A stretch of 64,000 nt of DNA, from the NCBI RefSeq assembly GCF_028368855.1, contig NZ_JAQNCY010000004.1, forward strand, positions 186,001 to 250,000, given 5' to 3'. The stretch's first letter is position 1; every line of letters begins with the position of its first letter. The notes beneath the pieces are model-generated. The model had not been told where the DNA came from. It ran no database searches and was given only the letters and a program-made list of their open reading frames with translations. A program made the translations under genes and the position numbers. This DNA comes from Leisingera sp. SS27 (GTDB lineage Bacteria > Pseudomonadota > Alphaproteobacteria > Rhodobacterales > Rhodobacteraceae). Shown in pieces: positions 34,632 through 44,210 of the stretch.

Positions 34632-35974
34632 CCCTCCTTACCAGCCTGCCCGCAGCGGGCCGGTACGAGGTAACCGGCAGCGGCCATTTGCGCAGTGCCT
34701 TTGCAGTCAGCGAACTGGCCAATGGTTCAATTGGCGCTGTGGGGCAGGAACTGGCAAGGCTGATCGCAGCGATGAACCTAGCTCCTTCTGCACCGGAAAT
34801 TGCTGTGGATCAGCGGCTTGCATCACTCTGGTTCGGTTACAGCTTCCGGCCCCAAGGCTGGGAACTTCCGAACCTGTGGGATGCCTTGGCTGGCGTGTAC
34901 GAAACCCAGGAAGGCTGGATCCGCCTGCACACTAACCTGCCGCTTCACCGTAAGGCCGCACTGGAAATTCTAGGCTGCCCAGGTACGAGAAATGCTGTAG
35001 CTGATGCGGTCAAACACTGGCCGGCAGACGGGCTTGAAAGCGAGATTGTGGCAGCCGGCGGCGTAGCTGCCGCCATGCGCAACCGCGCTGATTGGACGGT
35101 GCACCCTCAGGGCCGTTCAGTGGCATCAGAACCCCTGATTCACTGGTCAGATTTCTCTCCGGTCAAGATGCGGGACAGGCCGGAAGCAACGGCAGAACGG
35201 CCTTTGGCGGGATTGCGGGTGCTGGATCTTACTCGTGTTCTGGCGGGCCCGGTCTCGACCCGGACCCTGGCGGGTTTCGGGGCTGACGTGCTGCGCATCG
35301 ACCCGCCTGGCTGGGATGAGCCGGGGGTGATCACAGACATCTCGCTAGGTAAGCGCATGGCCGGGCTCGATCTGACTAATGGCGAAGACCGGCTGATATT
35401 CGAAACTTTGCTTGCTCAGGCCGATGTGCTGGTGCACGGCTACCGGCCCGGTGCCTTGAATGGGCTGGGGTACGGCGCGGTGACCCGTCGGCAGCTTGCG
35501 CCAAACGCAGTCGAAGTGCAGCTGAACGCCTATGGCTGGACGGGTCCTTGGGCCGCGCGGCGCGGTTTCGACAGCTTGGTGCAAATGAGCGCGGGAATAG
35601 CCGATGCGGGCCGGCAGTGGGCCAGAACGGAAAGGCCGCATCCCTTGCCAGTGCAAGCGCTCGATCATGCCACGGGATACCTAATGGCCGCTGCAGTCCT
35701 TTCGGCTCTCACCGCGGCGGCACAAGGTGAGTTGGTGCCGCAAGCCCACCTGTCACTGGCCCGCACAGCAGAGCTGCTGGCCGGGATGAAGAAATCCACC
35801 GAAGGTCCGGAAATTATCGGACCAGTTGACAGCGATTACTCGGCATACATTGAAAAAAGCGGCTGGGGGCCTGGCCTCCGGCTTACAGCCCCGCTCCGGT
35901 TGAGCGGCGCGGCTATGTACTGGGAGTCGGCCGCAACCCGGTGCGGCAGTGCATCCGCTGCCTGGACTGATTGA
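34628..35974 (+). CDS. CaiB/BaiF-family CoA transferase with permuted domain order
   Basis: A 448-residue family III CoA transferase. The family's usual first block (RVLDLTRVLAGPVSTRTLAGFGADVLRID) begins only at about residue 197, while residues 90-170 (GWIRLHTNLPLHRKAAL) resemble the block normally near the C-terminus. The probable catalytic Asp346 lies in ALDHATGYLM. Family members move CoA between carboxylic acids. The start at 34628 overlaps the permease stop (ATGA), so it belongs to the importer operon and may activate the imported compound. Confidence 0.82.
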   Translation: MTLLTSLPAAGRYEVTGSGHLRSAFAVSELANGSIGAVGQELARLIAAMNLAPSAPEIAVDQRLASLWFGYSFRPQGWELPNLWDALAGVYETQEGWIRLHTNLPLHRKAALEILGCPGTRNAVADAVKHWPADGLESEIVAAGGVAAAMRNRADWTVHPQGRSVASEPLIHWSDFSPVKMRDRPEATAERPLAGLRVLDLTRVLAGPVSTRTLAGFGADVLRIDPPGWDEPGVITDISLGKRMAGLDLTNGEDRLIFETLLAQADVLVHGYRPGALNGLGYGAVTRRQLAPNAVEVQLNAYGWTGPWAARRGFDSLVQMSAGIADAGRQWARTERPHPLPVQALDHATGYLMAAAVLSALTAAAQGELVPQAHLSLARTAELLAGMKKSTEGPEIIGPVDSDYSAYIEKSGWGPGLRLTAPLRLSGAAMYWESAATRCGSASAAWTD

Positions 35975-36159
35975 TTGGCGTAAAGCAAAGCACTCCTGCC
36001 CCATGCCACTTTCCGCAATGAAAAGGGTACCCGAGGTGTTTGACAGGCATCTCGCCCTCCATCACCTAGGAGAAAACGCTGCCTGCCGGTACAGCACCTG
36101 GTTCCAGCCATAGCTTGGCGAGGAGGCTGGAGAGCACAAACGCCAGAGCCCGAGCCTTC

Positions 36160-38535
36160 TCAACGGTCATCGCCGTCCGGGCCGCCCATGTCCTCGAGTA
36201 CGTCCTCGTCTATAGCAGCCTGAACGGCACCCAGAGCAGCCTCCTTCTGTTTCGGTGTCGCCTCGTCCGCCTGATCCGGAGCAAGGCGCACCGTCACTTC
36301 ACGATGCGCAAATTTGACACCTTCGCGTGCAAACAGTTCACGGATCTCCTGGTATACCCGCTTGCGCACGATCCACTGGTCACCTGGCTTGGTCATGAAC
36401 TTCACCCGGATGATCATTGCCGAGTCCTGCATTTCGATCACCCCTTGCGACTTCAGCGGCTGGATAAACGTATGACCAACAACCGGATCATCCATCAGCT
36501 TTTGGCCCAGCTTCTTTATGAGCTTCCTGACTTTTTCCACATCGGTGTCGTAGGTTACCCGCAGGGGCAGCTTCATCATCACCCAATCCCGGGAATAGTT
36601 GGTCAGAACCTTGATCTCCCCAAAAGGAATGGTGTGCAGCGCGCCCAAATGATGGCGCAGCTGAAAGGAGCGGACAGATATCTTTTCGACAGTGCCCTTC
36701 ACATCTCCGATGTCGATATACTCGCCCTTCCGGAAAGCGTCGTCGATCAGGAAGAAAGCGCCGGAGAAGATGTCCCGCACAAGCGTCTGCGAGCCGAAGC
36801 CCACTGCCAAGCCTACGACGCCAGCTCCGGCGAAGAGCGGGCTGACATTTATCCCCAGCTCCAGCAGCAGAATCAGGACAATCGACACCAAAACCACTGC
36901 CAGAATTGCGCCGCGGAACAGGGGCAGCAGAGTCGCCAGGCGGCTGGCGCCGCCTGCTCCACCTTCATCACCCAGCTCCGCCTCCGAAACGTCGCCCACT
37001 TCCTCGTCAATCTTGCTGTCAATCCAGATCCGGAAAAGGTGATAAACAATGTAACCGATAAACAGGATGACAGTCACATCCACTACCCGTTCGGCAGCAG
37101 TGGTCCTGAGCCAGCTGGCATCCGGGTTCCAAACAATTACCAGTGAATAAGCCCCAACGACGAAGGCCAGGATACCTGCCACTCTGCGAGCGAGGTCCTC
37201 GTAAGTGGCGATCGGATGTCTGGGCTTTAGGGGGACGTCTGCTTCGTCTCCCGGATCCTCATCCGCACTTTCCTCCTGCTCATTTCCATGCTCAGAAGAA
37301 ACCCCGTCCTCGTCCCGTGCAAAGCTTTCGTCAATTGCTGGCTTTAAGGTAAGACCGCGGCGGAAATACCTTTCAATTACATAGTTGATCGCTCCATAGA
37401 CCACTAGGATCGTAGTCAGAACGAAATAGCTCCCAGCCATCAGTGGAATGGAGACTTCATGTTCAAGAACGAGGTCAAAGGCCAGCTTGAGCCAGCCAAA
37501 AGCCATGTAGACCATCAGCACAGGGGCCCAGGCCACTGCCAAGACACGCACCAGCCACGAACAGTCCTCCGGCAGGCGGCCGGCCCGGATAGCATTCGAA
37601 ATGGCACGGCCATTGACCAGGACCATCAGCAGGTTACCCAAGGTCGCTGCCAATGCCAGAACGCCGTAGACCAGTGCGTAGACGTTGTAATTGAGACCGA
37701 AATCCCCAACCCAAGTTGCAAAAAGTGTCGAGGAAATGTCGTAGGTTGCCAGCAAGGATGCCCAAATATATAGCCGCTTGGCATCCCGATCGGAAAATAC
37801 CGGGATACGGTACTGCGCCAGATAAGGTGACAAAACCATCCGCCAAAGGTCCGACACCGTGCGAGCAAGGAAGTAGGCTGTGTAGATCGCCGTGACAGTA
37901 AACTCGATGGACGGATCACCCGAGGCGCCGAATATCAGATACGAAATCAGCGCCGCAAAGATCATTGCAAAGATCGTGGCCCCAATCCCCATGAGGAAAC
38001 GAAACACTAAGAACGGCATTTTCTCCTGATACCCTTCAGGAGTTTCGCGGATACGTGAAACCACAAACTTTTTGGCAAACCGCTTGCCGTAAATCTCCAC
38101 TGACAGCCAGCGTCCGACTAAAAGAAACAGTACACTCCAGCCTAGAACCTCCACGTAGGTCATGATGCGCCCGTCCGGGCTGGTCTGACGCAGGATGTAC
38201 TGCATTTCGAAGACTGAATAAGGCAGAGCTTCCAGGCGGCTGCTCAGCTCCGCCCGGAACGCAGCAACTTTGGACTGCGCCTTCATCAGAGCCGATGGCT
38301 GTTCCATCGCTCCCGGCGCAGAATGGTCTTCTGGCGTCCCACCCTCGGGCGGCGCATTCAGAAATCGGCCACTGCTGTCAACAACCACAACATTGACACC
38401 ACTTTCAGCCGCTTGCTCAATCGCTCGGGACAGTGCTTCTGTGCCGCCAGCGTCACTTTCTTGCGCACTGGTGTGAGCTGTCAGCCCGATCCCCAGCAGC
38501 AGACAGAGCAGGAAACGAAAAAAATAGTGCTGCAT
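36160..38535 (-). CDS. Large MscS-family mechanosensitive channel
   Basis: A 791-residue channel. A signal peptide (1-24), a periplasmic domain (25-120), and about eight extra transmembrane helices precede an acidic linker (about 410-435) and the MscS core: pore helix GAGVVGLAVGFGSQTLVRDIFSG (about 567-590), then the beta domain with RSFQLRHHLGALHTIPFGE and a cytosolic alpha/beta domain. It protects cells from osmotic downshock. Size fits the MscK/YbiO-like group. It is convergent with the CoA transferase (185-base gap). Confidence 0.92.
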   Translation of the reverse strand: MQHYFFRFLLCLLLGIGLTAHTSAQESDAGGTEALSRAIEQAAESGVNVVVVDSSGRFLNAPPEGGTPEDHSAPGAMEQPSALMKAQSKVAAFRAELSSRLEALPYSVFEMQYILRQTSPDGRIMTYVEVLGWSVLFLLVGRWLSVEIYGKRFAKKFVVSRIRETPEGYQEKMPFLVFRFLMGIGATIFAMIFAALISYLIFGASGDPSIEFTVTAIYTAYFLARTVSDLWRMVLSPYLAQYRIPVFSDRDAKRLYIWASLLATYDISSTLFATWVGDFGLNYNVYALVYGVLALAATLGNLLMVLVNGRAISNAIRAGRLPEDCSWLVRVLAVAWAPVLMVYMAFGWLKLAFDLVLEHEVSIPLMAGSYFVLTTILVVYGAINYVIERYFRRGLTLKPAIDESFARDEDGVSSEHGNEQEESADEDPGDEADVPLKPRHPIATYEDLARRVAGILAFVVGAYSLVIVWNPDASWLRTTAAERVVDVTVILFIGYIVYHLFRIWIDSKIDEEVGDVSEAELGDEGGAGGASRLATLLPLFRGAILAVVLVSIVLILLLELGINVSPLFAGAGVVGLAVGFGSQTLVRDIFSGAFFLIDDAFRKGEYIDIGDVKGTVEKISVRSFQLRHHLGALHTIPFGEIKVLTNYSRDWVMMKLPLRVTYDTDVEKVRKLIKKLGQKLMDDPVVGHTFIQPLKSQGVIEMQDSAMIIRVKFMTKPGDQWIVRKRVYQEIRELFAREGVKFAHREVTVRLAPDQADEATPKQKEAALGAVQAAIDEDVLEDMGGPDGDDR

Positions 38536-38931
38536 GATCTGCTATCCTCATGGAAACTTGAGTCAAATTAACCATCTGCCGGAGCGTTGCGCAAATGGCG
38601 CGCGAGCAAATTACCGTGCGCCTTGCAACATTGCCGCATGATTGCATGCACTACGGCTCCGGGCTATACAAATCCCGATATCTGCTCGTTGGGCATATCA
38701 CCACAATGCCGCGGCCCAGGCCGGCAATCCGCCAGGACCTCTAACGGCAAAAGCAAATACTGACCGCGCCCCTGCCGCAAAAGGACATTGGACGCGCAAA
38801 CTGAGGCGAAAGATGGCCGAGCATGGAAGCACGCGCCCGGAGACGACCGGCAGCAAAGGCTGGCGCGCCTCCTCAGCCGCCGCGGCATGCCCATTGAGGG
38901 AAGCAGCCCGGAATCCCTTTCAGGTAGTCAA
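38536..38931. other. Gene-free region between mscS and the glycosyltransferase cluster
   Basis: No convincing gene is seen. It should hold the start signals of the divergent channel gene and of the cluster. A frame running into the first glycosyltransferase from 38788 starts at TTG with no ribosome binding site, so it is taken as 5' leader. Confidence 0.5.
38642..38670 (+). promoter_or_regulatory. Candidate sigma-70-type promoter of the glycosyltransferase cluster
   Basis: TTGCAT (38642-38647), 17 bases, TATACA (38665-38670): four of six matches to each consensus and optimal spacing. It would leave a leader of roughly 255 bases. Confidence 0.35.
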
Positions 38932-40158
38932 ATGACGGACACGGGCTTTAACCAACCCTATTCGGACACCGGCAAGCGTGGTCCCCGGATCATGTTCTAC
39001 AGCCACGACACTTTCGGACTGGGTCATCTGCGGCGTTCACGGGCGCTGGCAGGAGCAATAACTGCGGCAAACCCGGACGCTTCGGCACTGATCCTTACGG
39101 GATCGCCGGTGGCAGGCAGGTTCTCATTTCCGACCCGTGTCGACCATGTGCGCCTTCCCGGCGTAATCAAGCGCTCTGACGGATCCTACGCGTCGCGCAC
39201 GATGGGCATGAGCATCGAGGAAACCGCCGAACTGCGTGCGGCACTGATCCGCTCCACCGTTGAGCAATACGATCCTGATGTGCTTGTCGCCGACAAGGAA
39301 CCCACCGGGTTTCGCGGCGAGCTGATGCCGGCACTGGACCTTCTGAAAACGCGCGGGCGCTGCAAGATGGTGCTGGGCCTGCGGGATGTGCTTGATGAAC
39401 CGGAGGTGCTGGCAGCTGAATGGGAGCGCAAGCACGCTGTCGAAGCCACGCGTGATTTCTATGATGAGATTTGGGTTTATGGCCCCCGGTCCGTATATGA
39501 CCCGACCGCGGGTCTCCCCTTCACTGCAGAGATGCAAGCCCGCATGCATTGGACCGGCTACCTGCGCCGCGATCTTGGCCACGTCGGAGAACCACCCGAG
39601 CAGCCATACCTGCTGGTCACCCCTGGCGGCGGCGGTGATGGCGAGATGATGGTGGATCTGGTGCTGTCAGCATATGAAGCCGACCCGGCACTCTCTCCGC
39701 GCGCGGTACTGGTTTACGGCCCCTTCCTGTCCGGCGAGACCCGGCAGGATTTTGAGGATCGGGTTGCCCGGCTGAACGGCCGTGTCACCGCTGTCGGCTT
39801 CGAATCTCAGATTGAGACTTTGTTTGCTGGCGCTCAGGGCGTGGTCTGCATGGGGGGATACAACACGTTCTGCGAGGTTCTGTCTTTTGACAAACCTGCA
39901 GTTATTGTGCCCCGCACCACCCCTCGGCTGGAGCAGTGGATACGCGCCAGCCGGGCTGAAGAAATTGGCCTGACGACTATGCTGGATGAAACCCGGGATG
40001 GCTGGACCGCGTCGGCATTGGCCAAGGCAATCCGGGCCCTGGCCACCCAGCCCCCGCCTTCCGCCGCCGGCTCCGAAGGGCTGCTGGACGGGCTTAACTA
40101 TGTGACCCGGCGTGTTGCCGCGCTGCTTTTGGACACCCGCAAAGAGGCCGCCGAATGA
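38932..40158 (+). CDS. MurG/COG4671-type glycosyltransferase 1
   Basis: A 408-residue GT-B fold protein. The N-terminal domain has FGLGHLRRSRAL (28-39) and the C-terminal domain has VTPGGGGDG and CMGGYNTFCEVLSFDKPAVIVP, the nucleotide-sugar-binding region of MurG-like enzymes. It probably transfers a sugar to a lipid or glycan acceptor in the cytosol. The start at 38932 follows CAGG. The stop overlaps the next start (ATGA). A paralogue with the same two motifs is encoded at 43074-44210. Confidence 0.85.
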   Translation: MTDTGFNQPYSDTGKRGPRIMFYSHDTFGLGHLRRSRALAGAITAANPDASALILTGSPVAGRFSFPTRVDHVRLPGVIKRSDGSYASRTMGMSIEETAELRAALIRSTVEQYDPDVLVADKEPTGFRGELMPALDLLKTRGRCKMVLGLRDVLDEPEVLAAEWERKHAVEATRDFYDEIWVYGPRSVYDPTAGLPFTAEMQARMHWTGYLRRDLGHVGEPPEQPYLLVTPGGGGDGEMMVDLVLSAYEADPALSPRAVLVYGPFLSGETRQDFEDRVARLNGRVTAVGFESQIETLFAGAQGVVCMGGYNTFCEVLSFDKPAVIVPRTTPRLEQWIRASRAEEIGLTTMLDETRDGWTASALAKAIRALATQPPPSAAGSEGLLDGLNYVTRRVAALLLDTRKEAAE

Positions 40159-41399
40159 GCATTGCCCGCCCGCCCCTTGCGGTGGTGGTAAAGGGCTGGC
40201 CACGCCTGTCCGAAACCTTCATCGCCCAGGAACTGGTTGCACTGGAAGCCGTTGGCCATGCTTTTGAGATTTGGTCGCTGCGCCACCCTACGGACATCAA
40301 ACGCCATCCCTTGCATGCACAGCTTAAGGCGCGTGTAAATTACCTGCCTGAATACCTCCATGAAGAACCGGTCCGGGTCTGGCGCGCGCGCGAAATTGCT
40401 CAGCAATTGCCTGGATACCGCGCGGCCTACCGCATTTGGCGGGCCGACTTGCGCCGTGACGCGACGCCTAACCGTATCCGCCGTTTCGGCCAGGCTTGTG
40501 TTCTGGCGGCGGAAATGCCCGATGGGGTTCTGGGCCTCTACGCGCATTTCCTGCACACTCCCTCCTCTGTTGCTCGCTATGCGGCAATCATGCGGGGATT
40601 GCCGTGGAGCTTTTCAGCCCACGCCAAGGATATCTGGACTTCACCAGGATGGGAAATCCAGGAAAAGCTCTCCGCAGCCCATTACGGCGCTGCCTTCGGC
40701 GCCACGTGCACTGGCTTTGGTGCCAAGCATCTGCAGGAAGCGGCGGATACACCTGAACGTGTTGATCTGGTCTATCACGGGCTGGACCTGACCCGTTTTC
40801 CTGCGCCGCCGGAACGCCGGCCGCGCCAGCCTCAAGACCCTATCCGCTTCATGTCGGTCGGCCGCTTGGTCGAAAAAAAAGGGTTCGACCGCCTGATAGC
40901 CGCGCTGGCTTTGCTGCCTGCAGGACTTGACTGGCACTGGACTCATATCGGCGGCGGCGGGCTGGATGATCTTTTGCAAGGTATGTCCGAAGATGCAGGG
41001 ATTGCCGATCGCGTCACTTGGCGCGGCGCCTGTGACCAGCCGGAGGTAATCGAAGAAATGCGCACATCTGACCTTTTCGTACTGCCTAGCCGGGTAGCAG
41101 CTGATGGTGACAGGGACGGACTGCCGAACGTGCTGATGGAGGCGGCCTCGCAGGCTTTACCGATCTTGTCGACCCCTGTCTCAGCGATCCCGGAGTTCAT
41201 AGATCACGGAATCCACGGGCTTTTGAGCGAAGACAGCCCGGAGGCGCTGGCGGAGAGCCTGCTCCACGCCGCCCGGCACCCCCAGAAACTGACAGAAATG
41301 GCTCAGGCCGCTTTAGCCCGTTTGCGCAGCGATTTCGGCATGGATCCTGGAATTACCCAGCTTTCGGGACGGCTGAATTCCATGTTGAAGAACGGCTGA
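40155..41399 (+). CDS. Family 4 glycosyltransferase 1
   Basis: A 414-residue GT4-type enzyme. FIAQELVALEAVGH near the N-terminus, SFSAHAKDIWT (acceptor-site histidine), MSVGRLVEKKGFDRLIAA and a C-terminal GLPNVLMEAASQALPILST (the E-x7-E region) are typical. It is similar in outline to colanic-acid and exopolysaccharide enzymes. It overlaps the upstream gene by ATGA. Confidence 0.92.
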   Translation: MSIARPPLAVVVKGWPRLSETFIAQELVALEAVGHAFEIWSLRHPTDIKRHPLHAQLKARVNYLPEYLHEEPVRVWRAREIAQQLPGYRAAYRIWRADLRRDATPNRIRRFGQACVLAAEMPDGVLGLYAHFLHTPSSVARYAAIMRGLPWSFSAHAKDIWTSPGWEIQEKLSAAHYGAAFGATCTGFGAKHLQEAADTPERVDLVYHGLDLTRFPAPPERRPRQPQDPIRFMSVGRLVEKKGFDRLIAALALLPAGLDWHWTHIGGGGLDDLLQGMSEDAGIADRVTWRGACDQPEVIEEMRTSDLFVLPSRVAADGDRDGLPNVLMEAASQALPILSTPVSAIPEFIDHGIHGLLSEDSPEALAESLLHAARHPQKLTEMAQAALARLRSDFGMDPGITQLSGRLNSMLKNG

Positions 41400-41404
41400 C
41401 CTTC

Positions 41405-42493
41405 ATGCTGCCGGGAGCCGGAAAGCGCGTTGCCTTTTACGCGCCGATGAAACCGCCGTACCATCCTGTTCCCTCCGGCGACCGCGAAATTTCGCGCAAC
41501 CTGATGGTCCTGCTAGAGTCCAGCGGCGCTGAGGTGCAGCTTGCATCGGACTTGCGGGTTTATGACAAACACGGTGATACTTCCAGGCAAACTGCCCTGC
41601 GCGCCGAGGCTGATGCCGAAATCCGCAGGCTGATCGAGCAGATGCCTGAAGCGGACCTTTGGGTCACGTATCACAACTACTACAAAGCCCCGGACCTGAT
41701 CGGCCCAGTCGTGGCGCGCGCCCGGGGTGTCCCATACGTACAAATCGAATCTACCCGCGCCCAAAAACGCCTAACCGGCCCTTGGTCTGATTTCGCTGAA
41801 GCGGCTCACACGGCCGCTGATGCTGCAAATGCAATATTCTATTTCACAGAACAGGACCGATTTGCGTTGGATCGTGACCGGCATGGCAGCCAGATCATCA
41901 CTTGCTTGCCGCCCTTCCTTCCGCGTGAGGGGCTGCCTGTTCTCTCTTCTCTGGACGGCCCCATCCTGACAGCCGGCATGATGCGCCCTGGAGACAAACT
42001 AGCCTCCTACAGCATCATAGCAGAAACGCTCGCCCACCTGCCGGGAAAGTGGCGCCTGGATATCGCAGGCGATGGTCCGGCTCGGCCTGAGGTCGAGGCA
42101 CTTATGGCCCCCTTTGCGGATAGGGTCCGTTTCCTGGGCCAACTCACTCGCGCGGAACTGGCTGCAGCCTATGCAAAGGCCAGCTTGTTTCTGTGGCCCG
42201 GAGTGAACGAAGCCTTTGGCATGGTTTATCTGGAGGCCCAGGCCCATGGACTTCCAGTTGCGGCTCAGGACCGCCCAGGAGTGCGGGACGTACTGTTGTC
42301 CAAACCCTACCCTGCACCGGAATCAGGGGCACAGGCTCTCGCATCCTTTACCGCCCAGCTGCTTGAAAACTCTGAGCTGCGTGCAGAAACTGCCAAGGAT
42401 GCCCGCGACTATGTTTCAAACAAGCACCTTGCTCCCGCTGCCGCTCAGGCTTTTTGGGGAACAGTTCTGCCTCTGAAGGACCCCGCCGCATGA
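41405..42493 (+). CDS. Family 4 glycosyltransferase 2
   Basis: A 362-residue GT-B enzyme. YAPMKPPYHPVPSGDREISRNL at the N-terminus, ILTAGMMRPGDKLASY at the donor domain and LFLWPGVNEAFGMVYLEAQAHGLPVAAQ (E-x7-E) indicate a retaining GT4 enzyme. It starts five bases after the previous gene, and its stop overlaps the phosphatase start. Confidence 0.9.
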   Translation: MLPGAGKRVAFYAPMKPPYHPVPSGDREISRNLMVLLESSGAEVQLASDLRVYDKHGDTSRQTALRAEADAEIRRLIEQMPEADLWVTYHNYYKAPDLIGPVVARARGVPYVQIESTRAQKRLTGPWSDFAEAAHTAADAANAIFYFTEQDRFALDRDRHGSQIITCLPPFLPREGLPVLSSLDGPILTAGMMRPGDKLASYSIIAETLAHLPGKWRLDIAGDGPARPEVEALMAPFADRVRFLGQLTRAELAAAYAKASLFLWPGVNEAFGMVYLEAQAHGLPVAAQDRPGVRDVLLSKPYPAPESGAQALASFTAQLLENSELRAETAKDARDYVSNKHLAPAAAQAFWGTVLPLKDPAA

Positions 42494-43077
42494 TCCGCCT
42501 TGCTCTACTACGCCACGGGCATACTGCCTGGAACCGCGCCGGCCGCATCCAAGGCCGCAGTGACATACCGCTAGACCGCGCTGCCCGCGCAGAGCTAATC
42601 GGCTACACCTTGCCAAAGGACTGGCAGCAGGCAGAGCTTTGGTCCAGTCCACTGACACGTGCAGCGGAAACCGCCCTTCTCGTCGCCGGACACAACCCTC
42701 GAACTGCATCAGAACTCATCGAAATGAACTGGGGAGATTGGGAAGGGCTCCACGGTTTAGATCTGAAGGCTGCTCCGGACAGCGGATTTCGCGACATCGA
42801 AGAATGGGGCTGGAACTACCGTCCACCCGGGGGAGAGAGCCCGGCGCAAGTCTGGTCGCGTATCGAACCTTGGCTTTATGCGCTGAAACAGGATGCTATT
42901 GCCGTTTGCCATATCGGTATCATGCGAATGATATTGGCACGGGCGCATGACTGGGATTTCGATGGCCCCGCCCCATTCCGCATAAAGCGAAACCGCCTGT
43001 TCGTAGTCGAGATTGATGGTCGAGACCTTCGCCCCTGGCCGGACCCGGTCCGGCTGCTCCGCAAGGATGCCTCATGA
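42490..43077 (+). CDS. Histidine phosphatase family protein
   Basis: A 195-residue phosphatase with the RHG motif (RHGHT, His9), a general-acid glutamate around EMNWGDWEG and a second histidine in CHIGIMRM. It belongs to the phosphoglycerate-mutase-like branch 1. The start at 42490 (ATGA overlap) gives the family-type N-terminus; a longer frame is ignored. Placed inside a glycosyltransferase operon, it may dephosphorylate a sugar-phosphate or lipid-phosphate intermediate, an inference from context only. Confidence 0.87.
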   Translation: MIRLALLRHGHTAWNRAGRIQGRSDIPLDRAARAELIGYTLPKDWQQAELWSSPLTRAAETALLVAGHNPRTASELIEMNWGDWEGLHGLDLKAAPDSGFRDIEEWGWNYRPPGGESPAQVWSRIEPWLYALKQDAIAVCHIGIMRMILARAHDWDFDGPAPFRIKRNRLFVVEIDGRDLRPWPDPVRLLRKDAS

Positions 43078-44210
43078 AAGTTCTGATTGCCGTCACGCAT
43101 CTGCTGGGTACTGGCCATTTGTCCAGAGCCCTCACACTGGCACGGGCTTTCATCGAAAAGGGCCACCGGGTGCAAGTCATCTCCGGAGGGTTACCGGCAC
43201 CGCAGCTCACAACTGAAGGGGTTGAGTTGCTTCAGCTGCCTCCGTTGCGCTCCGACGGGGTGAACTTCACCCGCCTCCTGACAGAAAACAGTACGCTAGC
43301 TAATGAAGCATACTTGGCACAACGACAGGCAGCCCTTTGCGTTGCGCTGAGGAACTTGCGACCCGACGTGTTGATCACAGAACTCTACCCTTTTGGCCGG
43401 CGCTCCCTGCGAAGGGAGTTCCTAGCTCTGCTTGAAACTGCCCAAACACTGCCTCGGCGGCCGGTAATCCTGTCCTCTATCCGCGACATCCTCGCCCCTC
43501 CTTCCAAGCCGGAGAAGGCGGAAAAGGCCGACGCACTGATCGCAAAGTACTTCGACGCGGTGCTGGTTCACTCTGATCCCGCAGCCACCCGGCTCAACGC
43601 CAGCTGGCCGGTCTCTGATATTCTGGCAGCCAAACTGCGCTACACGGGGTATGTGGCCCCGGCCGCTGCTGGTTCTCACCCGGATCACGCAGGCGCCGGC
43701 GAAGTGCTCGTGAGCGCTGGCGGCGGCAGCGTAGGAACACCGCTCTATCGCTGCGCCCTGGAGGCCGCCAGGCTGATGCCGGGCACGCCCTGGCGATTGC
43801 TCGTTGGCGGCTCAGATGCCGATGTTCGCATTGCAGAGTTTTCCAAGTCCAGGTCCCCTGCTCTGCTGGAGCCTGCCCGTCAGGACTTCCGCCAGATGCT
43901 TTCCTACGCCGCAGCCTCCGTCAGCATGTGCGGCTACAATACTGCATTGGATATTTTGCAGGCTGGCACACCTGCTGTTTTTGTGCCCTTCGACGCTGGA
44001 AACGAGACCGAGCAAGGTCTGCGCGCGGCCAGTCTCGCACCACTGAAGGGCATAGAAGTCCTGGAAACTGCCTGCCTTTCTCCTGAATCGCTATGCGCTG
44101 CGGTCAAGACGGCAATGCAGGCACCGCCGCGGCTTACAGGCGGTTTCAGGTTTGACGGAGCAGCCCGGAGCGTGGAGATTGCCGCAGAACTTGCGGGAGG
44201 GCGCGAATGA
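43074..44210 (+). CDS. MurG/COG4671-type glycosyltransferase 2
   Basis: A 378-residue GT-B enzyme and paralogue of the first gene of the cluster: LLGTGHLSRAL (11-20), VSAGGGSVGT and MCGYNTALDILQAGTPAVFVPF. It has overlap joints on both sides (ATGA). Sugar donor and acceptor are unknown. Confidence 0.85.
   Translation: MKVLIAVTHLLGTGHLSRALTLARAFIEKGHRVQVISGGLPAPQLTTEGVELLQLPPLRSDGVNFTRLLTENSTLANEAYLAQRQAALCVALRNLRPDVLITELYPFGRRSLRREFLALLETAQTLPRRPVILSSIRDILAPPSKPEKAEKADALIAKYFDAVLVHSDPAATRLNASWPVSDILAAKLRYTGYVAPAAAGSHPDHAGAGEVLVSAGGGSVGTPLYRCALEAARLMPGTPWRLLVGGSDADVRIAEFSKSRSPALLEPARQDFRQMLSYAAASVSMCGYNTALDILQAGTPAVFVPFDAGNETEQGLRAASLAPLKGIEVLETACLSPESLCAAVKTAMQAPPRLTGGFRFDGAARSVEIAAELAGGRE

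Noticed and set aside
36115-37146. 343-codon frame antisense to the MscS gene
   Set aside because: It overlaps the 3' part of a clear MscS core on the other strand and has no protein-like motifs.
38788-38931. Possible N-terminal extension of the first glycosyltransferase
   Set aside because: It starts at TTG without a ribosome binding site, and its 48 residues do not look like part of a GT fold; the ATG at 38932 gives the normal start.
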